Shown here one piece after another: positions 8,444 through 17,970 of a stretch of DNA of 64,000 nucleotides; the stretch's first letter is position 1, and every line of letters begins with the position of its first letter. The stretch covers positions 1,488,001 to 1,552,000 of the forward strand of contig NZ_CP073355.1 of NCBI RefSeq assembly GCF_023525255.1, in the 5' to 3' direction. A program made the position numbers and the translations under genes. The notes under the pieces are model-generated. The model saw only the letters and a list, made by a program, of their open reading frames with translations, was not told the origin of the DNA and searched no databases. This DNA is from Thermospira aquatica. GTDB lineage: Bacteria; Spirochaetota; Brevinematia; Brevinematales; Thermospiraceae.

Positions 8444-11400
8444 ATGTCCCTTCCAAAAATAGCGGTTGAAAGACCGGTGACCATGCTTATGGGGCTGGCA
8501 GCCCTGGTTATTCTGGGAATTGTTTCTCTTACCAAACTACCTGTAGATCTTACTCCCAATCTTGAGTTTCCTGCACTCTCGGTAGTGACAACGTATTCCC
8601 AGGCATCTCCTCAAGAGGTGGAAAAATCTATTACTCGCGTGATTGAAAGCGCAGTATCAGCCGTCAATGATATTGATTCGATTGAGTCAACCTCCTCCGA
8701 GGGTCGTTCTGTGGTGACAATTTCCTTTAAATGGGGAACAGATCTTGATGCTCGTGCAAGTGATGTGCGTGAAAAGCTGGATTTTGCCAAGAGGCTTCTC
8801 CCAAGTGATGCCTCAAGTCCCTCGGTATTTAAGTTTTCTACATCCTTGATACCAACGATGATTATTAGTATTACCGGTTCCGAGGATCAGGAGTATCTCT
8901 ACAACCTTGCTGAAAACCAGATCAAACCCAAGATTGAACAAACTCCCGGAGTAGCCAATGTGTCCCTGAATGGTGGAATCAAAAAGATTGTAAGTGTGGA
9001 GGTATACAGAAACCGACTTGAGGCTTATGGTCTGAGTATTGATAATCTTGCCAACGTGCTTGCCCTTGAAAACCAGAACCAAGCAGGTGGATATACCTAC
9101 GAGGGGGTTTACAAGTATCTTCTGCGCATGCAGGGTGAGTTCAAAACACTCGAGGATATTGAAAATGTGGTTGTGACAGTCAAAAATGGTATTCCCATAC
9201 GTCTCAAAGAGATCGCGAGAGTGAGATATGCTAACAGTACCGACCAGGGTATTGCTCGTGTGAACGGCAAACCGGCGGTGAGTCTTACCATATATAAACA
9301 AGCGGATAGAAATACTGTTCAGGTTTCAAAGGATATTCATAAAACCTTAAAAGAACTCTCTCTTTCTTTACCGGAGACGATAAAAATCGATACCATTCTT
9401 GACACAGCCGAGGCGGTGAATAATTCGATCGCCAATGTTCGCAATGCTGCCCTTCAAGGAGGATTACTTGCTGTTGTTATTCTCTTGATGTTTCTCTGGA
9501 ATTTCAGGACGGTATTGATTATTGCTATTTCTATTCCAACTTCGATTATTGCCACGTTTATCACAATGTACTTCTTTGGGGTTTCACTCAATATCGTCTC
9601 TCTTGGTGGATTGGCACTTGGTGTAGGAATGATGGTGGATAGTTCGATTGTCGTTCTTGAAAACATCTTTTACTACCGGCAGAAGGGATATGGGCGATTC
9701 AAGGCAGCCGTGCTTGCTACGGAGGAGGTAATGTTGCCTATTATTGCTTCTACCTTGACGACAGTAGCGGTTTTTCTTCCTATTGTGTTTGTCGAAGGTT
9801 TTACCGCTCAAATCTTTCGCGATCTTGCTCTTACAGTGAGTATTTCCTTACTTGTTTCATTGGTAGTGGCTATTACGGTGGTTCCCATGCTTGGAAGCCA
9901 GATGGTCCATATCGAAGAAAACTGCTATCTCCGCAAACTTGAGGATGCCTTTAATCGTTTGTGGAATGCGCTGGTAGGCTGGTATGAGAGAAGACTTGCC
10001 TGGGCTCTTGCGCACAAGAGAAAGGCACTGTTTGGTATTTTTGGAACGTTTATAACCTTAGGACTTGTGATTCTTATCTTCATTGGTAAAGAGGGTATGC
10101 CACAAACAGACCAGGGTCAGTTTTCTATTCGTGCCCAGTTTCCTGTAGGAACGAGACGGGAGTATGTGGATACTATTACCAAGGAGATGGAAAAAGTGCT
10201 TCTTGAAGCCCTTGGCAAGAATCTCAAAGCCATGCAGGTACAGATTGGTGCAGGAGGGGTTATGGCTTTTGGCGGAGAAAACGAATACACCGTAAACTTT
10301 CGTATCTCGCTTATTTCTCCCAAAAAGCGATCAAAAGGGATTAATAAAATTATTGAAGAGTCTCGAATAGCGCTCAAACCCTTTCCTGCAAAGATTACTG
10401 TTCAAAATAGTGGGGGATTTATGATGGGGGGCGGTGCAGCACTCACTGTTGAGGTGCAGGGGGATGATCTTGAACAGAGTGAGAAGCTTGTTGACCGTAT
10501 CATCAAACTGGCGGAAGAAGTTCCAGAAATTCGAAATGTTTCAGCAAATAGAAGTGACTCTCTGCCTGAAATTGTTCTACGTATTAACCGTGTAGCTGCT
10601 TCCAAACTTGGTTTTAATTCGTTTACGCTCGCACAGATGATCAAGACAGCCTTTGGTGGGAAGACAGCCACGCGTTTAGCAGCAGAAGGCGGAGATATGG
10701 ATGTTATTGTACAGCTTGAAGAACAATCTCGATCGTCGGTGGATGATATTTATAGTCTTCAGGTACCTTCTCCTGTAGGTCGTCTTGTGCCTCTTGCCTC
10801 TTTGCTTGATCAGTACAAAACAACGGGTCCCAAAGCCATTAATAGAAAAAATAACCGCCGAACGGTGACTATATCCATGGATTACTATGGTAAAAGCCTC
10901 AATCAAGTGATCTCCACGCTTCAAAGTCGTATCAAAAAAGAGGTTTTTGTCCCCCGTGGATTTTCGATTTCCTATGGAGGGTCATTTAAGGATATGCAGG
11001 AATCTTTTCGACAGCTGACGCTGGCCCTTCTTCTTGCTATATTCTTAGTGTATGCGGTGATGGCTTCTCAGTTTGAGTCGCTATGGGCTCCTTTCGTGAT
11101 TTTGTTTACGGTGCCGTTTGGATTTGTAGGGTCATTACTCTTATTGTTTATCATGGGGAAAACGCTCAATACCATCTCTTTTCTCGGATTTGTGATCCTG
11201 GTGGGAATTGTGGTGAATAATGGGATTATTCTCATCGATCATATGAATAATCAGATAAAATCAGGCAAAAAACCCGATGAGGCTGCGCTTGAAAGTGGTG
11301 TTCGACGTATACGGCCTATTATGATGACGACCCTTACCACAATCCTGGGACTTATTCCTCTTGCCCTTGGTATAGGCGAAGGTTCTGAACTTTATATTCC

Positions 11401-11518
11401 TCTTGCTGTGTCTATTCTTGGAGGATTGGCACTTTCTACGGTGATTACCCTTGTGGTGATCCCCACGGTGTACGCAGCATTACGAAATAGGATTCCTATC
11501 AAGATTCATGAAGACTGA
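8444..11518 (+). CDS. RND efflux transporter, inner-membrane permease
   Basis: 1024 residues, full length for the AcrB/BesB class. Twelve membrane segments are arranged in two halves with large periplasmic loops after TM1 and TM7. The TM4 proton-relay motif reads GVGMMVDSSIVVLENIF, so only the first aspartate of the AcrB DD pair is present, as in several single-Asp RND pumps. The duplicated TM10 region (GFVILVGIVVNNGIILIDHM) is intact. AGGAGG precedes the start. Substrates cannot be assigned; the adjacent TetR suggests an inducible drug or toxic-compound exporter. A hairpin terminator follows the stop. Confidence 0.93.
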   Translation: MSLPKIAVERPVTMLMGLAALVILGIVSLTKLPVDLTPNLEFPALSVVTTYSQASPQEVEKSITRVIESAVSAVNDIDSIESTSSEGRSVVTISFKWGTDLDARASDVREKLDFAKRLLPSDASSPSVFKFSTSLIPTMIISITGSEDQEYLYNLAENQIKPKIEQTPGVANVSLNGGIKKIVSVEVYRNRLEAYGLSIDNLANVLALENQNQAGGYTYEGVYKYLLRMQGEFKTLEDIENVVVTVKNGIPIRLKEIARVRYANSTDQGIARVNGKPAVSLTIYKQADRNTVQVSKDIHKTLKELSLSLPETIKIDTILDTAEAVNNSIANVRNAALQGGLLAVVILLMFLWNFRTVLIIAISIPTSIIATFITMYFFGVSLNIVSLGGLALGVGMMVDSSIVVLENIFYYRQKGYGRFKAAVLATEEVMLPIIASTLTTVAVFLPIVFVEGFTAQIFRDLALTVSISLLVSLVVAITVVPMLGSQMVHIEENCYLRKLEDAFNRLWNALVGWYERRLAWALAHKRKALFGIFGTFITLGLVILIFIGKEGMPQTDQGQFSIRAQFPVGTRREYVDTITKEMEKVLLEALGKNLKAMQVQIGAGGVMAFGGENEYTVNFRISLISPKKRSKGINKIIEESRIALKPFPAKITVQNSGGFMMGGGAALTVEVQGDDLEQSEKLVDRIIKLAEEVPEIRNVSANRSDSLPEIVLRINRVAASKLGFNSFTLAQMIKTAFGGKTATRLAAEGGDMDVIVQLEEQSRSSVDDIYSLQVPSPVGRLVPLASLLDQYKTTGPKAINRKNNRRTVTISMDYYGKSLNQVISTLQSRIKKEVFVPRGFSISYGGSFKDMQESFRQLTLALLLAIFLVYAVMASQFESLWAPFVILFTVPFGFVGSLLLLFIMGKTLNTISFLGFVILVGIVVNNGIILIDHMNNQIKSGKKPDEAALESGVRRIRPIMMTTLTTILGLIPLALGIGEGSELYIPLAVSILGGLALSTVITLVVIPTVYAALRNRIPIKIHED

Positions 11519-11529
11519 GATTCTCTCTG

Positions 11530-11561
11530 AGGTGCCGTTCTCTGGAGCGGCACCTTTTTTT
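11530..11561 (+). terminator. Rho-independent terminator of the efflux operon
   Basis: Stem arms AGGTGCCG and CGGCACCT enclose a loop of about ten bases and run directly into seven T residues, just after the RND stop codon. Confidence 0.9.
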
Positions 11562-11789
11562 GTAAACGTGTTTTAAGGGGTGTTTTTTGTATTTTTGTGA
11601 AAAAATCCTTTGGGGTCTTGTTTCTTTTGAGCATGAGAAAGCATGGTTTGGAACGGTGTTGAATGGAATGCGCTAAAATCTTTCCCTTGTCATGTTTCGT
11701 TTTTTGGGGAAGATGAGGAAAACCTTCTGGAAGACAGCATTGGGGATGAGAAATTTTGTCTTATATCTAAAAAAATCTCTTTTTTTCTC
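11562..11789. other. Intergenic stretch without recognisable gene
   Basis: No gene is supported between the efflux terminator and the tRNA-Phe promoter. A short open frame near 11643-11882 runs into the tRNA and lacks family resemblance. The part nearest the promoter is T-rich and could act as an UP element. Confidence 0.5.
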
Positions 11790-11818
11790 TTGACAAACAG
11801 AAAATTTTGCCTTAAAAT
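11790..11818 (+). promoter_or_regulatory. Promoter of tRNA-Phe
   Basis: TTGACA at 11790-11795 and TAAAAT at 11813-11818 are spaced by 17 bases. The first half of the spacer (AACAGA) is shared with the promoter of the tRNA cluster at 49390. Confidence 0.85.
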
Positions 11819-11847
11819 AATAATCTCAAATGATGTGATACACATCT

Positions 11848-11920
11848 GCCGAGATAGCTCAGTAGGTAGAGCGGAGGACTGAAAATCCTTGTGTCCGTGG
11901 TTCGATTCCACGTCTCGGCA
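11848..11920 (+). tRNA. tRNA-Phe(GAA)
   Basis: 73 bases with a complete cloverleaf: acceptor GCCGAGA/TCTCGGC, D stem GCTC/GAGC, anticodon loop CTGAAAA (GAA) and T arm CGTGG-TTCGATT-CCACG. The 3' CCA is not encoded. Confidence 0.97.
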
Positions 11921-11953
11921 GTTTTTTTATTATAACCAGGAAAGAGGTGTTCT

Positions 11954-12100
11954 ATGAAGAGAACCTATCAGCCGAGTAATATTAAACGTCGTCGTACGCA
12001 TGGTTTTCGTGCTCGTATGAAGACCAAAGATGGTCGCGCTATTTTAGCTCGACGACGAGCCAAAGGTAGAAAAAGACTTACTGTTTCTGATGAGTTTTAA
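11954..12100 (+). CDS. rpmH: 50S ribosomal protein L34
   Basis: 48 residues, beginning [20 protein letters not shown] and ending LTVSDEF. This is the highly conserved L34 sequence with its arginine/lysine-rich body. GAAAGAGGTG lies upstream. It is 33 bases downstream of tRNA-Phe and overlaps rnpA by 11 bases. The usual rpmH-rnpA order is kept, but dnaA is not upstream. Confidence 0.97.
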   Translation: MKRTYQPSNIKRRRTHGFRARMKTKDGRAILARRRAKGRKRLTVSDEF

Positions 12101-12437
12101 TTGGTCACGCTCCTGTCGCTTACGAGGCGAACGAAATATCCAGCTTGTCTATCACAAGGGCACTCGGGTGAAAGCACCGCGGAGTGCTCTTTTTTTTCTT
12201 CCGGCAGAAGATCTGCGGGTGGCTATAAGTGTTTCTCGAAAAACAGGGAATGCCGTCGTACGAAATCGTCAGAAACGTCTTGCGAGAGAATTTTTTCGTT
12301 TGTTTCAGCAGCACTTTATTAATCCTGGCTGGATCATGGTGGTTATCTATCGACCTTACGACAATCTTTTAGATATGACGAATGAACTGAGTGAAGCCTG
12401 TGAAAAGGCTGGTTTATGGGCATGCGGTTTATTTTGA
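12090..12437 (+). CDS. rnpA: Ribonuclease P protein component
   Basis: 115 residues. The protein subunit helps the RNase P RNA bind pre-tRNA for 5' maturation. The signature RNR segment is present as [20 protein letters not shown] (about residues 48-67), with the preceding strand [10 protein letters not shown]. The first ATG overlaps the last codons of rpmH, and the rpmH coding end provides the ribosome-binding context. Its 3' end overlaps yidD. Confidence 0.93.
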   Translation: MSFNWSRSCRLRGERNIQLVYHKGTRVKAPRSALFFLPAEDLRVAISVSRKTGNAVVRNRQKRLAREFFRLFQQHFINPGWIMVVIYRPYDNLLDMTNELSEACEKAGLWACGLF

Positions 12438-12697
12438 TGGCTCTGGTGCGTTTTTATAAGAAGTATATTTCCCTTCATCTGCCGTCTTCGTGTATCTATC
12501 ATCCCTCCTGTTCTTCGTATGCTCTTGAGGCTCTTCGCCGTCATGGTGCTTTCAAAGGGAGCGTGCTGGCTCTTTTACGTATTCTGCGGTGTCAGGGATG
12601 GTTTTTCGCAGGGGGAAATGATCCCGTGCCGCGCGCGTTTTCCTGGCGTAGAATTATGAGTCGTTATATGTTCTTTTGGAAGTGGCGCAAGAAATAA
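12416..12697 (+). CDS. yidD: Membrane protein insertion efficiency factor YidD
   Basis: 93 residues, or 91 if the ATG at 12422 is used. The YidD core is clear: LVRFYKKYIS, YHPSCSSYALEALRRHGAFK with its cysteine, LLRILRCQGW, and the closing GGNDPVP. YidD associates with the inner membrane and assists YidC-dependent insertion. The usual next gene yidC is absent; an unrelated ABC transporter with its own promoter follows. Confidence 0.92.
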   Translation: MGMRFILMALVRFYKKYISLHLPSSCIYHPSCSSYALEALRRHGAFKGSVLALLRILRCQGWFFAGGNDPVPRAFSWRRIMSRYMFFWKWRKK

Positions 12698-12767
12698 GGG
12701 TCAATCTCAAGCTTCCATGAAGCAAAAGCAATGCATGGTTTCCGGTGAATTTTCTTTTGCAAACTAT

Positions 12768-12796
12768 TTGCATTATTCATAAAAAGATGATATAAT
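12768..12796 (+). promoter_or_regulatory. Promoter of the ABC exporter operon
   Basis: TTGCAT at 12768-12773 and a perfect TATAAT at 12791-12796 with 17-base spacing, 48 bases before the ATG at 12844. Confidence 0.85.
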
Positions 12797-12843
12797 ATCA
12801 CATCTGTTTGTTTACTCTACCAATCCCAGAAAAAGGAGACTCT

Positions 12844-13755
12844 ATGCTGGAAGTTCGTCAGGTCACGAAACGTTACGGCCAATTTGAGGCTGTTTCAGAT
12901 ATCTCTTTTTCCGTGGAAAAGGGGCGTATTGTGGCTTTTCTTGGACCAAACGGTGCGGGGAAAACAACTACCATGCGCATGATTACGGGCTATATGCCTC
13001 CAACGAGTGGAACTATTTTGCTCAATGGGGTAGATGTGTTTGAAGATCCCGAAACTTGCAAGCGCCAGATAGGGTATCTCCCTGAAAATCCCCCACTTTA
13101 TCCTGAATTAACAGTTCTGGAGTATCTCGAGTTTGTGGCAAATATCAAAGGAGTGGAAAAAACAAAAAAAGACGCAGCTATTGAAGAAGCTATCGAAAAG
13201 ACGAATCTTCAGGACCGGCGCTATACACTGATTGGACAGCTCTCCAAGGGACTTAAGCAGCGGGTGGGTATTGCAGGTGCTGTGGTGAATCATCCTGCTT
13301 TGTTGATTCTTGATGAACCTACCGTTGGGCTTGATCCTCTTCAGGTGATTGAGATTCGCAATCTCATTAAACAACTCGCCAAGGAAGAAGGGAGAACAGT
13401 CATGCTCTCTACCCATATTCTTGCGGAAGCGGAAGAGATCTGTGAACAGGTTATTATTATTCATAATGGTCGGATCATGGCAAGTGAGTCTATCGAAAAA
13501 CTCAAGGCTGGTCTTCAGGAGCGATTCCATATTCGTGTTGAAGTGAAGAGGAGTCCAGAAACTCTTGTGGATATTCTTCCGGGAATCGAGGGGGTAGAGA
13601 GTGTTCAGCCAAACGAGGATGGGGCTGTTATTGTAGCTACACGTGATGCTCGGGAGGAGATCGCTGAGAGGATTATCCAGAGGGGGCTGGGGCTTATCGG
13701 GCTTTCCCTGGCTACTGATGATCTCGAGAGCGTGTTTCTTAAACTTGTTAGATAA
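12844..13755 (+). CDS. ABC transporter ATP-binding protein, GldA/NatA-like
   Basis: 303 residues from the ATG at 12844, which has AAAAGGAG upstream. ATPase motifs are complete: Walker A GPNGAGKTT near residue 38, signature LSKGLKQRVGIAGA, Walker B LLILDEPTVGLDP and the H-loop LSTHIL. The C-terminal 80 residues are the extension seen in GldA/CcmA-type exporters. The gene is followed by a permease and a GldG-like periplasmic protein, so the three probably form one exporter. Substrate is unknown; this module is linked to gliding in Bacteroidetes but is also widespread elsewhere. Confidence 0.92.
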   Translation: MLEVRQVTKRYGQFEAVSDISFSVEKGRIVAFLGPNGAGKTTTMRMITGYMPPTSGTILLNGVDVFEDPETCKRQIGYLPENPPLYPELTVLEYLEFVANIKGVEKTKKDAAIEEAIEKTNLQDRRYTLIGQLSKGLKQRVGIAGAVVNHPALLILDEPTVGLDPLQVIEIRNLIKQLAKEEGRTVMLSTHILAEAEEICEQVIIIHNGRIMASESIEKLKAGLQERFHIRVEVKRSPETLVDILPGIEGVESVQPNEDGAVIVATRDAREEIAERIIQRGLGLIGLSLATDDLESVFLKLVR

Positions 13756-13765
13756 GGAGAGATCC

Positions 13766-14470
13766 ATGTGGAGTGTTTTTCAAAAAGAGCTTAAAATCTA
13801 CTTTTCTTCAATTCTTGGTTATGGGGTTTTGACTCTCTATCTTTTGATAGGGGGTATATTTTTTATTATTTCTTATGCTACGCCTGTTGGTATTAGTTCT
13901 TTTACGGGCTTTTTTTCGGTGATGAATAGTACCATTCTCTTTGTTATACCTTTTCTTACCCTGAGAACGGTTGCGGAAGAGTATCGCTACGGGACCATGG
14001 AGCTTCTCTTTACCTCTCCATTATCAAGCTGGGAGATTGTTCTGGGGAAGTTTCTCGCGAGTTTTGTGTTTGCGGGTATTGCGGTAACACTTCTTTTAAT
14101 TTATCCTATTTCTCTGAGTTTTTATGCTCCTGTGGAATGGGGTATGGTGCTTTCCGGGTATGTGGGGATGCTTCTCTCTGTAGGTTTTTTTATAGCTTTG
14201 GGTATTCTTGCCTCTAGTCTCACCCAGAACCTTGTCATCGCAGGGATCCTCTCATTTGGTTTTTTTGTGGTGCTGGTAAGTTTTTCCTCAGTGGCTATGG
14301 TTTCTCAGGAGATAGTGTCTGCTATTTTTCGAGAACTTTCGTATTATACACACTACCAGCAGTTTGTTCAGGGAGTGATTCGATGGGTAGATCTCTTGTA
14401 CTTTGTGCTTGGGACATTTCTCTGGTTGTATCTTACTGAATGGCGCCTATCTTCCCGAGTATGGAAATAA
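13766..14470 (+). CDS. ABC transporter permease, GldF/ABC-2 type
   Basis: 234 residues from the ATG at 13766, placed by AAGGAGA just upstream; a longer frame starting within the ATPase gene is rejected. It has about six membrane segments, a conserved cytosolic ELKIYFSS start, and the EEYRYGTMELLFTSPLS segment characteristic of ABC-2 permeases of the Gld/Nos type. It lies between its ATPase and the GldG-like protein in one operon. Confidence 0.9.
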   Translation: MWSVFQKELKIYFSSILGYGVLTLYLLIGGIFFIISYATPVGISSFTGFFSVMNSTILFVIPFLTLRTVAEEYRYGTMELLFTSPLSSWEIVLGKFLASFVFAGIAVTLLLIYPISLSFYAPVEWGMVLSGYVGMLLSVGFFIALGILASSLTQNLVIAGILSFGFFVVLVSFSSVAMVSQEIVSAIFRELSYYTHYQQFVQGVIRWVDLLYFVLGTFLWLYLTEWRLSSRVWK

Positions 14471-14481
14471 GGAGTGGCTCT

Positions 14482-16107
14482 ATGAAAAAACTTTCACTTG
14501 TTGTGGGAAGTATTTTTCTTGTTTTGATCGTGGGACACTGGATCAGCTGGATTCTCTGGGGGACAAAGAGCGTGATTTTTACAGTTTTCTTGATTACAGA
14601 GGTACTTCTTGCTTTTACTGCTCTTATCCTCTTTAAGGATGTGTGGATCCGCTGGCTTAAAAAAAGTCGTACCCAAACAGGGATTCAAAAGATGATAGAA
14701 TTTTTTGTAGTGGTGGCGGTGATGGTGTTTCTCTATCTTCTGGTAAATCAGCATCAGGGGAGACTGGATCTCACAGCTCAGGGGCTTTACCGACTCTCTC
14801 CAGAAACGCTTACGACCCTCAAGGCTTTGACGAATGAGCTCTCAATCGTGTGTTTTCGTCCTGATGCGGCGAGTGGACCGGTGATTGAATACCAGGAAAA
14901 TCTTCTTAAAACCTATAAAGCCAAAAGTAAGTATATCCGGCTTACGTTTGTGGATCCCATCAAGAATCCTGTCCAGGCCTCAGAGTATAAACTTAAGGAA
15001 GAGATAAGCACATTTTTTGAATATGGCGGTAATCGTGTAGCGGTGAATGTTCGTGATATCATGGAGCAGGATGCTCAAACAGGTAAGATGAATTATCGAG
15101 GAGAGGAGGCGTTCACCTCGGCTATCAAGAGTCTTCTTGACAGTGATGTGCGTAAAGCGTATCTTCTTGCAGGGCATGGGGAATTCTCTCCTTCCGAAAC
15201 GGGTTATAAAGGGTATGCAGACTTTTTTACCGCCCTGAACCAGGATATGGTCGAATGGAAGTCCCTCGATCTCACAAAGTTCATTGAGATACCAAAAAAT
15301 GCTTCTCTTCTCATTATAGGACATCCTACACATACCTTTTCAGTTGATGAACTTGATACTATCAAAGACTATATCGATAACGGTGGGAATATTCTGGCTT
15401 TTGTAGAACATGATACCACCATCCTTATGCAGGATCTTCTCAAGGAATTCGGGGTCTATTTTCTTCCTAATATTGTGATTGAGGAGGAAAATTATATTCC
15501 CCAGCTTGGGAATACCGTTTTCTCCCCAAGGCTTATTCCCCATTCTATCACAGATCCCCTGTTGAAAAGAAAACTTCCTGTGGTTGTAGGAGTAGCGACA
15601 GCATTGACGGCGACAAAGGAAACAAATATCGGCAATATTTCTCTTGAGATCACTCCCCTCCTTCTCAGTTCAAAAACCTCCTATGCAGAACGGAATCTTG
15701 AGTCCCTCAAGAATCGAAAAACAGTGAAAGATAAAGAGGATTGGGAGGGGCCTCTTCCTCTCGGCTACGCTGTGGTACGACGAAAGCTCCAGGTTTTTCG
15801 TGGTCTTGAGGGGGCTATTACCAATACGGTAGAGTCTCGACTGGTAGTTTTGGGGGATGCTGATATGGCGAATAATGCTTATATTGCTCAGTGGGCAAAC
15901 AAGGATTTTCTTCTTAATGCAGTGAATTTTCTCCTTCAAAGGGAGAGGAAGATTACGTTACGGCCTAAAAATCCCTTGATTGCTGAATATCAGCTTACCT
16001 CGACGGATCAGGCGATTCTCATATCGGTGGCCATTCTTCTTGTTTTGGGTTATGGAGTGGCGGGGGTGTTGGTTATCTCCCAGAGAAGAAAGAGAATCAA
16101 GGTTTGA
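14482..16107 (+). CDS. GldG-like ABC-type auxiliary protein
   Basis: 541 residues from the ATG at 14482, behind AAGGAG. Three N-terminal membrane segments are followed by a large extracytoplasmic region resembling the ABC-transporter auxiliary domain: RLDLTAQGLYRLSPETLTTL near residue 95, KAYLLAGHGEFSP, and the DELDTIKDYIDNGGNILAF segment. A C-terminal membrane anchor (ISVAILLVLGYGVAGVLVIS) ends the protein. This is the third component of the Gld-type exporter. The stop overlaps the next start (TGATG), tying it to the glycosyltransferase. Confidence 0.85.
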   Translation: MKKLSLVVGSIFLVLIVGHWISWILWGTKSVIFTVFLITEVLLAFTALILFKDVWIRWLKKSRTQTGIQKMIEFFVVVAVMVFLYLLVNQHQGRLDLTAQGLYRLSPETLTTLKALTNELSIVCFRPDAASGPVIEYQENLLKTYKAKSKYIRLTFVDPIKNPVQASEYKLKEEISTFFEYGGNRVAVNVRDIMEQDAQTGKMNYRGEEAFTSAIKSLLDSDVRKAYLLAGHGEFSPSETGYKGYADFFTALNQDMVEWKSLDLTKFIEIPKNASLLIIGHPTHTFSVDELDTIKDYIDNGGNILAFVEHDTTILMQDLLKEFGVYFLPNIVIEEENYIPQLGNTVFSPRLIPHSITDPLLKRKLPVVVGVATALTATKETNIGNISLEITPLLLSSKTSYAERNLESLKNRKTVKDKEDWEGPLPLGYAVVRRKLQVFRGLEGAITNTVESRLVVLGDADMANNAYIAQWANKDFLLNAVNFLLQRERKITLRPKNPLIAEYQLTSTDQAILISVAILLVLGYGVAGVLVISQRRKRIKV

Positions 16108-17849
16108 TGCACCCTACGGAAAGGATTCCTATCGCCCATCTTCTTGAGGGGCGACTTCTCTCTATTATTATGCCCTTCTATAACGAAGGAAGGGTGATTG
16201 TTGAAAATGTGCGCTCTGTTCTGCATGCTTGTGAGGAGATGGGGCTTGCTGTAGAAGTGGTGGCGGTGGATGATGGATCTACCGATGATGGCTACCAAAA
16301 ACTTCTCCAGGCGTATCGTCATGATATGCGTGTGGTACCCATACGAAACGAAACCAACTTCGGAAAGGGATGGGCACTCAAAACGGGGTATGAGTTTTCT
16401 CGTGGGGAGTTTGTTCTCTTTTTGGATTCCGATCTGGAGCTTTCTCCATGGCATTTGCCTCAATTTTTCCATAGGCTTTTTGAGAGCCAGGCCGATGTGG
16501 TGATTGGGAGTAAGCTTCATCCTGAGTCGATAGTAAATTATCCCTTCATGAGGCGTGTGTTGAGTCTTGGGTATTATGGGATTATTCGATTGCTTTTTCG
16601 TCTCCCTGTTATGGATACCCAGACAGGGATCAAGCTTTTTAAGCGTGAGGCGCTTGAGTATGCCCTTCCAAGAACCCTGGTGAAACGTTTTGCCTTTGAT
16701 ATTGAACTGCTGGTCGTGATGATCAGTAAGGGTTTTCGGGTTATTCCGGCTCCTATTTTTCTCCACTTTAATCGCCAGGGGATAGGTAATATCCGTCTCC
16801 GTACGATCTGGAATATCTTTTTTGATACAATGGCGGTAGTGTACCGTTTTTATATCCTGAGGTATTATCAGCGGGAATTGGGACCATCGGTTCGCTACCG
16901 CTATAGGGTGGTGCTTTTTTCAGGGGGTATGAATGAACAGGAACATAAGAATTTGATGCGTTATCTTTCCCTTCCTTATGTCGAGTATGATGTGGTGCTT
17001 CTGGGAGAGAAAGCGCCGGATGTTTCTCATCCAAAACTTTCCTGGATTGAGGCGAAAGAGGTCTTGTTTTCTGAGAGGCTACTTGCCCATCCAGAGTTTA
17101 TGTCCCCGGAGAGGGATCTGTATCTGTTTGGTACCCTGGCTTTTTCTCCAGATCAGAAGATCTTTCTCAATACGGGCAGGCTTCTTTCTCTTGAGGATGT
17201 GGGTATGGTAGGGGGATGGGTAATGGTGGCTCCCGATGAAACGACTCAGGGGAGGTTTTTTTATCATGTTGTAAGAAGTACGTTGCTTAACGGTCCTCTG
17301 GCGTATCGTTATAAGCATGGGGTCCAGAAAAAGGTGAGTGAATTGGGACTTGAGGGAATGTTTGTGAAACGAGAAGTCCTTGATCAGTGGCACCAACTTG
17401 CTCCGCAACTTTCCGGCGATAAGTATGAACATCAACTCTCGCTTGCTTGTGAGAAACTACAAAAGGACATTCTCTATTCTCCGGATATAATTATGTTTGG
17501 CTACTTTCCTCAGAGTTTTCATGAGCTTTTGGATTGGTTAAAGGGTCGGGCAAGGATCCGTGCTCATCAGAGGGAGGGGCTTTTTTGGTGGTATGTTCTT
17601 ATAGGGGCTTTGATGGCTCTGTGGGTATTGGCCCTTTGTGCTCCCTGGTTTTCTTACTTTCTTCTTCTGCCGTGGGGGGTGTACTATACCTTTGTACTGT
17701 TGGTTTGGCCTCTCTCGAGTCCTGAGAGGGGCATCCGTAAGCTTTTTCAGGGGGCTGTACTTGCTATTTCTCAAATAGTGTATATATGGTATTTTGTTTT
17801 CCAAAGGATAACACGCCATAGCCACTATCATTATCAAAAAAGATCGTGA
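16107..17849 (+). CDS. Family 2 glycosyltransferase with a second domain and membrane anchor
   Basis: 580 residues from the ATG at 16107. Residues 10-230 are a GT2 domain like dolichyl-phosphate mannose synthase: IIMPFYNEGRVI, VVAVDDGSTDDG, and the DSDLELSP metal-binding site. Residues 250-460 form a second domain that looks like a degenerate GT2 catalytic half, including a GGWVMVAPDE segment and a closing GLEGMFVKREVLDQW, with no clear DXD of its own. Three or four membrane helices follow. It likely transfers a sugar to a lipid carrier or envelope polymer. The second domain's role is unknown. It is translationally coupled to the Gld-type exporter. Confidence 0.8.
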   Translation: MHPTERIPIAHLLEGRLLSIIMPFYNEGRVIVENVRSVLHACEEMGLAVEVVAVDDGSTDDGYQKLLQAYRHDMRVVPIRNETNFGKGWALKTGYEFSRGEFVLFLDSDLELSPWHLPQFFHRLFESQADVVIGSKLHPESIVNYPFMRRVLSLGYYGIIRLLFRLPVMDTQTGIKLFKREALEYALPRTLVKRFAFDIELLVVMISKGFRVIPAPIFLHFNRQGIGNIRLRTIWNIFFDTMAVVYRFYILRYYQRELGPSVRYRYRVVLFSGGMNEQEHKNLMRYLSLPYVEYDVVLLGEKAPDVSHPKLSWIEAKEVLFSERLLAHPEFMSPERDLYLFGTLAFSPDQKIFLNTGRLLSLEDVGMVGGWVMVAPDETTQGRFFYHVVRSTLLNGPLAYRYKHGVQKKVSELGLEGMFVKREVLDQWHQLAPQLSGDKYEHQLSLACEKLQKDILYSPDIIMFGYFPQSFHELLDWLKGRARIRAHQREGLFWWYVLIGALMALWVLALCAPWFSYFLLLPWGVYYTFVLLVWPLSSPERGIRKLFQGAVLAISQIVYIWYFVFQRITRHSHYHYQKRS

Positions 17850-17914
17850 TTCTTCCAGGGTTGAGAGAGTCATCTTGTCTATGAGCCCATGAAGTTATCT
17901 CCTCTTTCGAAAAA

Positions 17915-17943
17915 TTGCAGATTTCTTCTTTTTTCACTATAAT
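17915..17943 (+). promoter_or_regulatory. Promoter of the pyrG operon
   Basis: TTGCAG at 17915-17920 and TATAAT at 17938-17943 with 17-base spacing, 28 bases before the pyrG ATG. It probably serves the whole group through 23947, where genes overlap or nearly touch. Confidence 0.85.
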
Positions 17944-17970
17944 ATAAGGTAAGCGTATAAGGAGTGTTGT

